Shown here: positions 23,055-36,335 of the stretch, piece by piece
How the letters are laid out: every line of letters starts with the position of its first letter
Position numbering within the stretch: position 1 is the first letter of the stretch
Origin: Calcarisporiella thermophila CBS 279.70
Lineage: Eukaryota > Calcarisporiellomycota
Assembly (NCBI RefSeq): GCF_041956535.1
Contig: NW_027192203.1
Location: 1-64,000 of the forward strand
Direction of reading: 5' to 3'
Length of the DNA: 64,000 nucleotides
Notes under the pieces: model-generated
The model's input: the letters and a program-made list of their open reading frames with translations, nothing else
Told to the model about the DNA's origin: nothing
Database searches by the model: none
Translations under genes and position numbers: made by a program

Positions 23055-26000
23055 TCAAGTGTCGTTGTGCGGCCAGGGGGTTGTGGAATTCGAAGGTGGT
23101 AATGACGTTGGTGATGGCAGGTTTTCCAAAGCGGATGGCAAGGAAGTTGGCGAAATAGTAGCTTGTGGTATAACTGGCTGTGTAACGGGCGAAGTCGGCT
23201 GGGTAGACGGACGGGGCACGGTGGAATGGGGAGGAAGAAGAGGAGATTGTGGATAATCCGTTCGATCACTGTGAGAATGGGCAGCACGCCGCAATGGCGG
23301 TGGGTGTTGTTGCCATTCTCGAGATCGAGCAGATTTGTCCAGCTGTGGGGATAGGGCATCACTGGGACGCCTATTTCCACCCTCGCCACCCTCTCCTCCA
23401 GGAGCGGTTACCATCCCGCCTGCTCCACCTACTGTGTTGCCTCCACCGCCATTCCGAAGAGTTGGGCTATCTTGAGAGAGAGTCTTCTTCAGCTTCCCAA
23501 CGATCACTTCATAGCGCCGTAGAATATCCTTTGTGGTTAGTTCCGCACTACCCTCTACAAAATCTTGCTCGTGAAGGATCTCAACAAGCTCCTCTGGCAC
23601 AGTCGAGAATTCATCCTGGTATTTGAGCAGCTGATATACAGCCTCAATCGAGAGGAAGGACTCATCTTTTGTGGGGTCTTTGCCCTTCGCATAAAGAATA
23701 TTCGGGGTTATGACAGTGGCCAAGTTTTGAAGATCCATCTTGCTACCACTCTCCTCGTCCACATGTGAAAAGGTGGCGACCCACTTAAGGAAAAGGAAGA
23801 GCACCTCCATTGTGTCGCGGTGCACCTTTGGAAGCAAACAGCAGATCAAATGTAATACTCGCTTCTGGTCTGCCTCTGATTCAAGCTCTATAAAAATACA
23901 TTAGGTAAAAATCGACACTTTCAAGCCGGGTCAGCTCTTTGGATAACTTACTTTGCGATGTTACAAACAGTCTATGCAGTTTGAAGGTAAGGAGAGGCTC
24001 TGGAAGATCTCGCAGAAACTTTTTCAGTAATGCCGCGACTTGCACGGGATTCTCGTCAGCCAAATTCACCGAGAGAGGGTTCTTGTCAATGGCATCGCTG
24101 AGCTCCTTTAATCGCCGGATGTTGCCATTTTTCCGGAACACGCCCTCGACGGACATATCTAAGCCAAGAGGAAAAGAGGTAAGGCATTGCTTATGAATTA
24201 ATAGGGATGGGAAAATCCAGGAGTTACCCATTTGCTTCATGGCAGAGATCGCTTCGTCGATAAAACTGGGTATGCGAATCCGCCCTGGTCCGGCGCCCAA
24301 ATTCGACTCCACCCCATTCTTTTCTACCAGCATATCCAAGGGCACACCGAAGGTTCCCTCTGAGATTTCAAGGTTGAATATGGTAAGATAGAGCTGTGGA
24401 AGAAACAACTCAACTAAACAATTACCTTTTGCTTTAATATTTTTCCGGCTGCCTGCCTTCAGAGAATGTACAAATTTGCCCCATAACGACATTTTTCGAG
24501 TTTCGATCAGATCGAGCAATTCGTCGAAGCTAAAGTGGTCCTTGAGCATCTGCTCCATGCTTAAAACTGCAATGTGTCTCACGATGAAGTATTCTAGGGC
24601 GGAAAGCTCCGAGAGATATATCTTTGGGCGGCCACTTGAGGCCGGTGCTGTCGGCGGGATAGTGCTAGGAGGTGTTGATTCGTGGGGTTGGCGACGAGCC
24701 GATACCGGGGAGGTGTCGACGGACTTGGAAGCAGCAATATTCGTGATATCACCCAGTAATAATGCATCGCGCTTTTGACCCTCGTGAACAAGCTCAGTAA
24801 TCCCATTCTTATCTTCCACGATATCTACCCGGCCCAAAGGTGTTTCGACCGAGGCTGGTTGCAAATGTTTGCCCTCCAGTTTTCGAACAGCCTCCTCTTG
24901 TGGCGACTCTATGGATTTGGGCTCATCCGTCAGGGTTCGCTCGTCTTCGTCCGTGGGTACTCCCGCGAGCACCACATCCGAATCCGTCACCTCTGCCACT
25001 GATTCGATTCGCGACGGGAGAGGAGCCTGCACAATGGTGGACCGCTTCGCAATGCGCGCTGAACTTGAGAGTCTTCGGTCGAGGTGGATTGATTTAACCC
25101 GCTTGATGTCGCCAAGTTGGATAGCTTCGTATGGCTTGTCGCCTGTCGCACCAGCCTTAGCTGCCGATTCTCGCTGAGCTTGTTCAGAGGCTTGCGCACT
25201 TTCATTTCGGTTCTCGGTGTCTCTCGAGTTTGCAGAATACGGCTCTAGCTCAGGTTCTACGATAAAGCAAGCCCGCCCGAAATTAGCAAACCATACAATC
25301 AACTATAGAGGGCATGAATATTCAAAGAATAACGAAGCGCACCTGCAACATTCAATAAGTTGTACAAGTTCTTTAACGCAATCCGCAATAAAAAGGTGAA
25401 CTGCTCAAGCTGAGTGACGCGCTCAAACCCAGGCATCGCCCCTTCAATATTCGCATTGGAGGCGCATGTTATGCACACAACTTGTAGCCCCGTCGGGTGG
25501 AGCACACACTGCTCATATTCCGCCGCGCACTCGCGCTGGCAGATTGAACACCGAAAACATTTGGCATGCCAACGATGTGTTCCATGTTTGATGCACGAGT
25601 CCTCGACTTGTGCATGGCATTCGACACATAAATCAGATGCGTTTCCAACGACCAGCTCCCGTTCCCGTACACGCTCTCTATTCGCAAGCTCCATCAACTT
25701 GGTCAAAAATCGGCCGATTGCGGTGCGCGACTCATGCTCGCGCTCCAATTTAAGCGCATTCGTCAGCGCAATACGGATGAGGATTTTAAGATAGTGAGCA
25801 AGGCCAGTCACCAGAGAGAGTAATTCTTGTGTAATGCCCAAGCGGCGCACCCCTGTCTCTTGTGTGTTCGATAAGAGGGAGAAAAAATTGACAATTTTCT
25901 TGCATAGCATTTTGGCCTCGCGCGAATGTTGCATTCCTATTTTATATGAATCGGATGAGACATACATTCCAAAAAGAGTCGAACATAGTGATATTTAAAA

Positions 26001-27124
26001 AAAATATCACATATCAGTATTATACAAACCATGATCGTTTACTGCAATAAGCTGTACTTCTACGTCGTCAATTGCATCAAACAACACTTCGACATGCAGA
26101 ATGAACTTATCAGCCATTTGCACGCCCTCAACATAACCCCCATTGGAGACATGAAGCAACATATCAGAAATGCAAGCCGCCGACGACTCTTCAAAAGCGG
26201 ATAGCACGGTCCAAATCTGGTATACTTTATCCTCGACTGCACGCTGCCTCTTCTTCAACTCTTCTGGTGACAATTTCATCAACACTACATTAAAAAAGCG
26301 AGTTAGAGAATCTAGAAGTGTCGCGCGTTTTTGTATGAAGATAATTGGGATAAAAGGGAAAGCAAGAATGCAGGAGGTAAAATAAATGAGCGAAAGAATC
26401 ACCTTCTCTTGTATCCACAGGGGTTCCAGGCGGTGCAAGCTTAACATTCCAAAACTAAAGCCAAAATACAGTGAGCTCAACCCTATTTCGCCCAGCGAAA
26501 AGCACAAGTATACCTTATGAATCATATAGCACTCCGGATGCCAGTGCTCATCCACATTGTTACGATTGATTTCCACGAACTGCTTCAAAATGGCTGTTTG
26601 ACAGCCCGCACATCTCACTGCAAATTGAATCGAGTAGTGCAAGTGGCAATATACGCGGCCATCATGCTCATAATACGAGTCTTCGGGGCCGAACACCGTT
26701 GAGCACATTGAACAAGTGAAATGCTCTATGTGGTATTTTTTATCAAGTGCAGTGATATATGAGCCACGTAGTGCTCCACCGCATGCCTCGCAAACAAGGT
26801 TGAGCCGGCGGAAATAATCGCGCTCACAAAGTGGTTGTGGGCGGCCATCACTTCCCTCGAAAGGAAAGAATTTCTGGGCAACAATCTCATCACAGTCCTA
26901 AAATTATCCCAAAACAAAAGACTGGGTGAATAAAGAGGAAGACTGGTTAACCTAAATTCCAAGCCCCCACTTACAGCACAGCGGAAGCAGCTCAGATGGT
27001 ATGACGCCCCAATCGCCCGCACATACTGCCCGGACAAAGGGTTGTTGCATTTAGCACAGAACTGTGTTGACTTTTTTGATGACGGCTCATGGCTCTTCTC
27101 TTCGGGTGTTTGCATTGTTGTCAA
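23055..27124 (-). CDS. LRG1: LIM-domain Rho GTPase-activating protein, Lrg1-like
   Basis: Nine exons on the minus strand (27124-26975, 26897-26514, 26454-26403, 26284-26030, 25936-25343, 25256-24426, 24359-24228, 24158-23952, 23887-23055) give 1145 residues with consistent phases. LIM domains start at about residue 23 (CAKCNNPL) and 86 (CEACGGAL); a third zinc cluster at about 145 ends HWHPECYMIHKFWNVK; another LIM spans about 384-440. The RhoGAP domain runs about 745-960; GVFRKNGN supplies the arginine finger near residue 808, and DLPEPLLTFKLH is conserved. The last ~140 residues are Pro/Gly-rich and disordered. Family knowledge: Lrg1 inactivates Rho1 at growth sites, controlling cell-wall glucan synthesis and fusion. 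A 52-nt exon carries the conserved FWNVKLAPPGTP linker. Confidence 0.92.
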
Positions 27125-27797
27125 TTAGATATAATGAGGGGGAGACGGATGCAATTGGGAGGGGGCACTGGTAGATAATGGAAACCAAAAATAGATCCAA
27201 TTAGATGAGCTGGAAATAGACATAAGCAGGGATGATGTTAAGATGAAAATATTTTTGGGAGATCAGAGAGGAATGCAGAAGGGTCCATCTCTCATCCACA
27301 GTTAAGCATGCAAAATAGATCATCAATAAGAATAAACAAAGAAACAAGGGAGATGTACATACGCTAATTGCCCATGAACAAGACAGGTTGATTAAGAGGG
27401 GAAAAATGATACGCCAATGGTGATGATGAGGTTACGATCCCCGATGTGAGGGCTATGTGATTTAATTAAATTCGATAATGCGAGAAGTATAAAAGATGAT
27501 GTAAGCGTAAAAGAAGGGAGTGAAGAGGAGGACAAGAAGTCGAATTAACGAGTTGTGATAAGATGTAGAACAATCCGATCAAATTAATGGCCGATGATTG
27601 AGCATCTCATCCGTCTCTACTTGCTCTTCGGTCTCTAGTCTTTGCAGAATCGAACAGAAAATAAAAAGTTGTGTTCTTTTGACGTCAACAGTTTGATTAG
27701 GATTAGGCATTTTTGGAATGATTCGAATCCAACCTTTCTGTAGATAACACGCGAATAGTGAATAAACTTATTTCAATCTGGTTACGAAGCTAGAATC
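27125..27797. other. Divergent promoter region, LRG1-like / VPS18
   Basis: A 673-bp AT-rich spacer separates the two divergent start codons. Apart from a CRE-like palindrome (separate entry) no motif is clear. Confidence 0.5.
27680..27687. promoter_or_regulatory. CRE-like palindrome TGACGTCA
   Basis: A perfect TGACGTCA, the binding site of ATF/CREB bZIP factors, lies about 110 bp upstream of the VPS18 ATG and about 560 bp from the RhoGAP ATG. Position fits a proximal promoter element, but an 8-bp match can be chance. Confidence 0.35.
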
Positions 27798-30700
27798 ATG
27801 TCATTGCTCGATGACTTCATCGAACAGTCGCAAGCCCAATCAACACAGTATAGATCCACTATTGAAGAGGACAACTATCTCGAAAATGGAGGATTCGCCT
27901 CATCTGATCCTATAATGGTGATTTTCCTTGATGCCTAGCTTTTCCTTTTGCGCGTGTTCGTCCCGCTCTTGCTAACCATTCTCTCCCAAAAAATATATGC
28001 GATAGCTTGAGACTGGATATGTGAGCACCGGATTTACAGTAGATGAAGACAGAGTGTTTGCGCTCGATCGCGTGCAGTTTCAGTTCCCCTCTCCTCTTGC
28101 CACCATGGCCGTTTCGAACAATAAGATGATAATGGCACTCGAGTCATTTCATATACTGCGCATAGATCTGAATCAAGCTCATGAGGTTGAAGGTACACGC
28201 ATGACCTTTTCCCACATTTAGAGAGTATTCTATTGAACTTTTGATTACTGCGCATGAAGACATTGAGCTGCCCAGAAAGCCATCGGACGGGAAAATACGC
28301 AGGATATTCTTTGATCCAACTGGACGACACCTCATCATCTCAACCGACACCGGAGAAAATTTTTACTTGTATGAAAAGTGGAAAAAGGCAAAACCTCTCG
28401 CGCGGTTAAAAGTAGCTATTATTCTATTTTCCTCATGAGCCACGGCACTTATCCACGTCCATTTTACGTCCATCTAGGGGATTGTGATCAACTGCGTTGC
28501 CTGGAACAAGGCACGGGGCCGAGGCACTGAAGCTTCGACTCATGAAATCCTCATTGGATCAACTCAGGGTCATATATATGAGACAGAGATCGAGCCAACG
28601 GACGAATTTTTCAAACGTGAGGATAAGTATGTAAAGCAGGTGTATGTCATGCCAGAAAGTGATCCGATTACTGGGCTCCATTTTGAGCAATTTCCGGTTG
28701 AATCGCGGAAGTACCTGGTGATTGCCACCACAGCAACACGTATATACCAGTTTATAGGAATAGTAGGCTCCTCAACAGAGGGGGGAGCCATTTTTGAGAA
28801 TTTATTTGCTCAGCACGACATTAATCCTGGTATTGGATACTATTGAAATTTTCATATGATACCTCTGCTCACCCTGATTACTTTCGCGAACAAAACACAG
28901 GGTTCCAAGAGCTGCCGGGAGATTTATCGCATAGTGAATTGCACTTCTTCAATGAATATCAGGATATCCAATATCAGGGAGTAGCCAAAAATTTCGCTTG
29001 GTTAACTGGTATTTGATATGCTAAGTTAAGTGGTTGAAATGATGCATGTGATTGATCCCTGAAACTATAGGTCCCGGGATTTACCATGGTGATTTAGTGT
29101 TTGGCTCCCAGAGTGCCGGGGATAGTGTCATCGACAATGCACAGCTATTGCCGTAAGTCGAATCGTTGTCTGCATTCAGGTATGTCTATGGACGGCTTCA
29201 TTGATGATAATATTAGGTATCCCGGAACGAGCCAAGACGAATTTTCCACCGACCCATCGTATGCGGCCGATGGACCCCTCTCTCTCGCGCTGACCAAATT
29301 CCATTTCATCCTCCTCTACAAAGATCGGGTGCGGGCCATATGTCGATTGAATGATCAGCTTACCTACGAAGAACTCATTCCCCTGGTAGTATAGAAATGG
29401 GTACGGATGGAGATGGCGGAGTATAATTGTATTGATGACGGTGTTTGTTTTAGGACCCCGGGCACCATGTAAAGCATATGACGGTGGATACTGCCAAAAA
29501 TACATTCTGGATATACACCAACGCTTCCATCTATGAGCTGATCGTGTCCAAAGAGGACCGAGATGTTTGGAAGATATATCTGCAAATGAAGCAATATGAT
29601 ATGGCGCGAGAATACTGCAAAGTAGGCCCTTCCGTTTCACTCTCATTGCTTGATGCTTTACGTTGATATGTGTCTCTCCACTAGAATGCGGCACAGATGG
29701 ATATCGTCGTCACCACAAGAGCAAATGATTATTTCTCCCAAGGGCGCTATCTTCTCTCTGCCGACTACTATGCTCAATCCACCGTTGCGTTTGAGGAGGT
29801 CGCACTCAAGTTCGTCGAACGTCATGAGATGGACCCCCTCCGAATGTTCCTACTTAAGAAGCTCGAGAGGTTAAAGAAGGAAGATCGCCTTCAGAAGACT
29901 CTCCTTGCGACTTGGCTTGTCGAGATCTACATGAACAAGATGAATCTACTTGAAGACTTGGTCAATGTCGGAGACGGCGTGGTTGAAAATTTCAAAGCTG
30001 AACAGGAGGTACTCGAAGATGAATTCAAAAGCTTTTTGCAAACTTACAAGGTAAGTCCCCACTCAAATTCTCTACTCTCCGTGCCATTTTGCAACCGAAG
30101 CCTCATTACCTCTTGTGGGGTGTATAAAAGTCGAATCTGGATCGGAAAACCACTTACAAGCTGATCGGGGGTCACGGACGAACTGCACAATTGCTGTTTT
30201 ACGCCTCCCTGATCGGGGACTATGACAAAGTCATCTCCCATTACGTCCAAGTGAGCGACTATGAGAAAGCATTAGAGATCCTGAGTAAACATGTGAGTAT
30301 TCGATCCGATATCGGGTAGCCTTGCTGTTTCCATCCTGAATCTAATGGGTGTCTTTACACTGCCGCAGGGGACCACCGATTTGCACTATAAATTCGCGCC
30401 CGTTCTTATGGAAAAGGTGCCCTATGACACAGTGAGCGTCTGGATGCGTACCCCGAATCTCAATCCCCGCCATTTGATCCCCGCCCTCCTCAAGTACGAT
30501 CACTCGCAGCACCCAGACCTCGATGCCAACCAAGCCATCCGATACCTTTCCTACGTCGTCACCCACCAAAACAACACCGACCCCGTGGTGCACAACTTTT
30601 TGGTCACACTGTATGCAACGCAGCCGTCAAGCGACGAGAGCGGTCTGCTGCAGTATCTTGCGCAGGAAGGACGCGAGGGGAAGTACGAGCTCGACTATGC

Positions 30701-31721
30701 GCTTCGCGTGTGCAGCCAGCACGGGAGAATCCAAAGCTGCATCCGGATCTATGGCCAGATGGGGCTCTACGAAGAGGCTGTGGAGCTTGCGCTTAAATGC
30801 CATGACCTGGAGCTGGCGAGAATCAACGCGGATAAGCCCGAAGACGACCCGTCCCTTCGAAAGAAGCTGTGGCTGCAAATCGCAAGACATGTGATTGAGG
30901 AGAAGAAGAACGTGAAGGAGTAAGTAGTTGAGCTGGGGTGGAAGGAGCTGTATCCAAGGGTGTCTCAGCGTCTTGGCATGGCCTTTTTTTAACCCCCTCC
31001 CCCTCTTTTCTGTCCATGTAGGGCCATGTCCGTGCTTAAACAGTGTGACCTTTTGACCATCGACGACATCCTCCCATTCTTCCCGGACTTTGTGGTCATC
31101 GATGATCTCAAAGGCGAGATCTGTGCCGCCCTCGAGGAGTACAACCAGCGCATCGAGGACCTCAAGGCCGAGATGGACGAGGCAACCAAGAGCGCGGAAA
31201 ACATCCGCGTGGACATCCGCGAGCTACGCTCCCGGTTTGCCATCATTCACCCGGCGGAGAACTGCGTGATATGCTCGCTGCCCCTGCTAAGCCGCCAGTT
31301 CTACATCTTCCCGTGCCAGCACGCTTTCCACGCGGACTGCCTGGTCGGGCAGGTGAAGCGGCACCTGACGAGCCGGCAGGTGCGGAGGCTAGTGGAGTTG
31401 CAAGAGCAACTGGCTCGAGAGCTGCTGCCCAACCACAAGTCGTCCGCGTCCGGCGCCGAATCCCACTACCGCCGGCTTGCCTCGGTGACGACGGGTGCGG
31501 TTGGGGGGCTCAAGAACATGATATTCCCGGAGCAGTCGGCGGGGGGCGGGGAGGACGATGCCGGGGTGGCCGTGGTGTCTCGAATGGATCAGCTCAAGGA
31601 GGAGATCGACGATGTGGTCGCGGGGGAATGCCTTCTGTGCGGGGAGGTGATGATTCGGAGTATCGATCAGCCATTCATCGCGGAGGAGGAACGCGAGCTG
31701 GTTGCCTCCTGGGTCATCTAG
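27798..31721 (+). CDS. VPS18: Vps18/Pep3 homologue, HOPS/CORVET core subunit
   Basis: Twelve exons: 27798-27917, 28006-28192, 28224-28411, 28478-28829, 28901-29008, 29071-29152, 29217-29385, 29454-29621, 29685-30050, 30131-30292, 30369-30919, 31022-31721; 1050 residues. The N-terminal half is a beta-propeller (FALDRVQFQF; IRRIFFDPTGRHLIISTD; VINCVAWNK). The middle is an alpha-solenoid with clathrin-repeat character (GGHGRTAQLLFYASLIGDYDKVISHYVQ). The C-terminus has a RING-like zinc module: CVICSLPLLSRQFYIFPCQHAFHADCL, then CLLCG. Family knowledge: Vps18 scaffolds the HOPS and CORVET tethers for vacuole/late-endosome fusion. One junction is odd: the best fit to the propeller uses a 31-nt intron at 28193-28223, or 40 nt with another site pair. 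The exon at 30131 follows a purine-rich acceptor. Confidence 0.9.
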
Positions 31722-32612
31722 CCGGAGTCCTCCTTTTCCTTGGATTGGTTTCAAGTGAAATCGTTTTATCCTGAATGGCTTGGCCTCTCATCCATTTCGC
31801 CTATTGTAGAATCTGGTCGTTTCTGTTTTGTTTTTCGCAGTCTTGGTGCCTTTAATTTCTCTACCACCTGCTCGCCTGTTTCTCCACTTCACCCTTCCCC
31901 TTCCTCCCTCTCCTCCCTCACCTTCTCCTCCTCCTCCTCCTCCTCCTCCTCCTCCTCCTCCTCCTCTCCCCTTGACTCTTCAATACACTTTTGAAAAGCC
32001 CATACTCCGTGCCCTAACCCGTCCTCTATCACCGATGAAGACATGGCGAATGGCCGGTGGGCGCATTTTCCCCCGTTGGCCAGCGCTGCAGCCCTGGAAT
32101 GCTCACCCACGGGCTCTTGGCCCTGGGGGAGGGCGAGAGAGCAAGGGAAATCGAATCCCCGAGGGGAACAGGCCGGGAAAGGCAACCATCATGCCCCCAA
32201 ACAGCGCTTCCGGGCGTGTAACCCGAAAGTGATAAATGCATTTGCCCTGTAGGAGATGGTCTGAGAGCATCAGAGCAATAGAGACTAAACAAATATTTGT
32301 CTGAAACCCTCGCTTTCCCATCCCAAAGCCCTTCGCATGTTGGCTCTCTCTTCGGAGCTTGGTTGCCTCCCAAACCTCCACGAATACCAGGCCTCGCGCC
32401 CAGCTTATTGGATCAAAACATAAAACTCAAAAAATTAAACTTGCTCTGCCACTCTGTGTCCCCGACCGCCTCTCCTCTCGCGCCTTCCGCTAATGAAATA
32501 AATAAAACCGGTATTTTTGCTCTCCCCGCCTTTCTCCCTGTTGTGTGTCTACTATTCCCGTTCTCATCCCGGTTCCCAGCATTCCCCCCCCCCCCCTCGC
32601 CACTTACCCCTA
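31722..32612. other. Intergenic region with pyrimidine tracts
   Basis: About 890 bp of CT-rich DNA including a trinucleotide tract (31923-31967) and poly-C runs. Open frames here come from low complexity. A promoter for the next gene is likely near 32500. Confidence 0.5.
31923..31967. repeat. (CTC)n microsatellite
   Basis: About fourteen CTC/TCC units within the presumed 3' flank of VPS18. It creates polyP, polyS or polyE frames depending on strand. Confidence 0.85.
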
Positions 32613-33712
32613 ATGCTCCTCTCTAGAAAGACTGCAGGCCAGTACTCCACTCCTCCACAAGGATCCTCCGAGGCCTTGGATCGATTCGTTGATGAGCTGT
32701 GCGCTTGCTACGACTTCCCCCAGGAGCCGTCCTCCCCGCCACTGTCGGAGCATCTCCCCACAAGCAAGCCGCGGGATGGCCGACGATTGACCAAAGGCAA
32801 GCTTGGCACCCTCCTCAGGAGGAGACAGCGCAGCTCCCCGCCGCCGCCCGAGCCTTCATTACACTCGGCCCCCGCATCGCCACAAAGGCCATTGTTCGGC
32901 AGGCGACCGACTTCCCTAGAGGTAAGCCTCATCTCCATCCCCCCTCCCCCCTATCCCGTACATCGGCATGCTAACTTCTCCCCTGCCGCTAGCCGTCCAG
33001 CTCATCCCATCCGAGCAAAGTCTCCTCGCTCATACGGGCACGCTCCACGTCCACCTCCGTCTCCACGTCCCCCTCGCCGTCGGCCCCGCTGAAGCTTTTC
33101 AACCAGCAGGGCTTCAAGCCGATGGACATCTTCCGAGAATGCCCGTATGAGGAGCTACCGCCCACAGTGCGCAGAAAGTGCTTTTCGGATTTGGAGCGGA
33201 TCCACATCGAGCGGCGCAATAGCGCCCCCAGCGTGGAGACGAAAGGGCAGCCGGAAAGAATGCAGCGGCGAGGCAGCGAGGGGAAGGGGAGCGAAAACGA
33301 GGACAACGGTGGGCTGCAGGCGGTCTACTACACGAGCCCCGGGATTCGGAAACAGCTGCGGCTCTACTTCTCCAAGTCCAAGTTTGACGAGGTGCTTGAG
33401 GTGGGCTTCCCCTCCTCGCACGGGCCGGGCGGCCGGGTGGAAACCCTGCGCCTGACCCTGACTCCCTCGCATGCCCGCGCCAGCGACTCGGAAATCTATG
33501 GGGCCGAGCCTAGCATCTCTGCCGCCTCGGTCATGGTGGGGCAGGATGCCTTTTTCAGCGAGGAGGAAGAGGTGGTGGAGAAGGAGGAGGAGGAGGAGGG
33601 AGAGGAGGAGGTGTTGGGCGAGCTGCAGGCCGCGGAGAGCGATGAATTCTTGTGGGACAAGCTGCTCGATGAGATGTGGAGCGAGAAGAAAGGCGGAGGG
33701 GTGGGCTGTTAA
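32613..33712 (+). CDS. Conserved fungal protein of unknown function
   Basis: Two exons, 32613-32921 and 32993-33712, joined by a 71-nt phase-0 intron (GTAAGC to GCTAG), give 342 residues. The N-terminal half is Ser/Pro/Arg-rich and disordered, with RFVDELCACYDFPQEPSSP near residue 20. The centre has MDIFRECPYEELPPTVRRKC followed by IHIERRNSAP, patterns I associate with uncharacterised fungal proteins rather than any enzyme. The C-terminus is a long acidic Glu-rich tract ending SDEFLWDKLLDEMW. Many Ser-Pro/Arg-x-x-Ser sites suggest phosphoregulation (inference). The start is uncertain: the sequence CTCTCTAG just inside the ORF could be an acceptor for an upstream exon. Confidence 0.65.
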
Positions 33713-35611
33713 TCCGACCCCTCTCGGGCCATTTCTCCACCCCTATACCTCGGGCCGCCGCCTTACCTTCCTCCCCTAACCCTCTCTCTCCACCCCTCCA
33801 TTCCGCTGCCAAGTGTTCTTGATGTGTTTTTATTGCATTTTTATTGTATTGTCGCTATATATATTTGTGATTATGTATTAATATCTCTTTTAATATACAC
33901 TCAGCCTATTCGTGTTTTCCCCCCCCTTCCCTACCCTCTGAGGATGCTTTTTGTTATGTTGACCCTATCCTCATTTTCATCCCCATCCATCCTCATTCCC
34001 TATTCTTGGAATTCAATAAACAGAGTCTACCCATAGTTCCATACGCGACTTCCGCTCATTGCTGAGCCTCTTTGACTCTTGCCCGGGCCTCCGAGTTTGC
34101 GGGGTTGGTCCGGATGCACTCGCCAACGGTTCTTTTTTTCTTTTCTTGTTTTCAGCCACGAAAGGCTCCCTCGACCGCGCACCGACAACGCTAAAACAAA
34201 GGAGGACTTGTGCCTCCAGCCAGCCACGAGCACAACGAGTCTTTGTCATCCCTGGCTCAGTCTATCCATCTTCTGCTCCATTCCCCCTTGGAACCCCAAG
34301 CCTTTTGTGCACAAGAGAGAGAGGGGGGCCGCAAAGGCACAAACCCTCACTCTTTCTCCATTCCCAGGCTTTATGCGAGGGCCAATGACGGCCAAAGGCA
34401 TTCTATAGCCTTGAGACCAAATCTGACTCGGAGAGGGAAAGAATGAGAAACAGTGCCGAGGAAACGGCTGATCGCGGAGCACGAAGCATATTTAATGAGT
34501 ATCAACGGTCCCCCCTTAATCGGGCAAATGAATTTCATTAAAGGGGAGGGCCTCCCCCTTTCTCCTGCTTTCCCATGCACACATCAATTTCTTGTGCAGC
34601 ATTCCCATGTCTATTTTAGGGGCAGCCACAAGATAACGCAATTCCTCGACCAGCTTTCTCGAAGATTCCGAGTCCTCTCTTCAGGCAAGAGAGCAGCGAC
34701 GAACGTCGCTGAAGAGGGCCAGCAGCCTAGTCAAGGAGGACGTGGCGAAATGCAGCCCTGCATCGTTCCCATCCTGACTTGATCAAAACCCCCGCGGCTA
34801 TCTCCATTTCAAATAGGGAGAGGAGCAAGCGCAATCGCAGTCCTATTCTATTAAGGCTGAATTAATTTGAAACCATCGGCATGCTTATCTATGATAGTGG
34901 AGCCCCCTAACTTATCAGGCGTTGTCTTAACCTTTTGTCTTGATATGTCGAATATGGACAGATGGGGGGAGGAAGAGCAAGGGAAAACAGCATGCATCCA
35001 CTCAGGCTGCGTCCGCCATGGACAACGCAACTCAGTGATCAGAAACGGAGGCGCACTTGATCAAGTGGGCGAGGCCGGATGAGGAGATGGGCTTCATCAA
35101 GGTGCATAGGAGGTGCATGTGGGTTTGGCGGCGGATGGGGACAAGGGATGCCTTCATCGCTCTGAAAGGCAATCAAGGAATGGGAATCCGCATCGAGAAC
35201 CTAATGCAGCCAAATTGCGAGTCATGCGCTGCCTGCCAATTCCGGCCCAGCCCGCCTTAGAGTTCAAGTATGCTCCAGACACAAATATTGCCCCAAGCCT
35301 CCCGTACGAGGGCTCATAACCTATTTTTAAATTTTGTTTCCAATTTCTACGGCCTGTTTTTTCTGTCCTTCTTTTCTACACCGTTTCTTTGCAACTGAGC
35401 TGGCTTCAGTTATAGCTTTGACAAGAGAGGTCTGGCACTTTTCTTTCTACTCTACACTCCCCCTTATCCAGCATTCATACCATTCGATCCCGCTATCGTC
35501 TCTTTTTTTACTTGATTTGCTGAATTTTTCACCTATCTACCCTTTACTTTCCTTACAAGATTGATTGTATTGTGTGTGTGTCCTCCCCTCCCCTCTTCTT
35601 TCTTCTACCTA
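33713..35611. other. Long intergenic region
   Basis: About 1.9 kb. Several short frames occur on both strands but none shows a domain or splice partners. An inverted repeat AAAGGGGAGG / CCTCCCCCTTT near 34538-34562 could form a hairpin. No tRNA-like box A/B pair noticed. Confidence 0.5.
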
Positions 35612-36335
35612 ATGGAACACGAAGACCATCGCACTGTGATCGTACTTAGTGGGCTAGGTATGTGGAATGGCCAGATAGAATAGGGGGTGGCCAGGCTTGT
35701 TTTTTGTTTTACTCATCGATCCATCCGTTTATTTAGAAAACAATCCGATGTTAGATCCATTATTCTCCTTTGATGCGGTCAAAGCCCGACCGCACCTTTC
35801 CGCGCACTGTGAAGAGGACGGTAGCGACTCCCAAATGGAGAGTCTCTTCTCTTCGCCCTCTGTCTCGACCCTCCCCTCTGCCGACGAGCATGAGGACGAG
35901 GAGGAGGATCGCGAAGAGGTCAACGAGGTCTCCGCTACTAAGCAAGCAGAAAGCAAGGAGGAAAAGGAAGAGGAGACTATGCACGAGGACGTGGGGGTCA
36001 AGGTGCGTGATTTTGCCTTTCCCACCTGGGATCCCAGGCACTGGGGGGCCACCTGGAGTAAAGCCGATGACAAGCTGAATACAGGCTATGATGCCGAAGT
36101 CGACGCAGATGAAGAGGAAGAGGATGAGGATGAGGAATACTGTGGAAAATACGCCCGCGCGCTCTACGATTTCACTGCCGAGGATCCACGCGAGCAGCTC
36201 TCCTTCCGTCAGGGAGACCGGCTGTGGCTCCAGTATCGCGAGCGGGCGGGCTGGTTCGTCGCGGACCTAGAGCTGGAAAATGGCGGGCTGGAGACAGGAC
36301 TGGCTCCCGAAGCCTACCTGGAGATAGAAGACTGA
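35612..36335 (+). CDS. Acidic SH3-domain protein
   Basis: Two exons, 35612-35657 and 35737-36335, with a 79-nt phase-1 intron (GTATGT to TTTAG), give 214 residues. Residues 1-120 are acidic and disordered. A short FPTWDPRHWGATW block lies around residue 117. The C-terminal ~65 residues are a canonical SH3 domain: ARALYDFTAED, then LSFRQGDRLWL, GWFVADLE, and ending LAPEAYLEIE, with the ALYDF, W and P/Y ligand-groove residues kept. Family knowledge: small acidic-plus-SH3 proteins (for example Nbp2-like adaptors) link kinases, phosphatases or polarity factors through PxxP ligands. Partner unknown. The DPRHWG-plus-SH3 order supports a Nbp2-type or related adaptor, but I would not name it so. Confidence 0.8.

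Noticed and set aside
31740-32626. Overlapping Pro/Ser-rich frames on both strands
   Set aside because: Result of the CTC repeat and pyrimidine tracts; no start context or splice support.
34013-35319. Cluster of 60-110-codon frames
   Set aside because: Mutually overlapping on both strands, no domains, and no consistent codon pattern.
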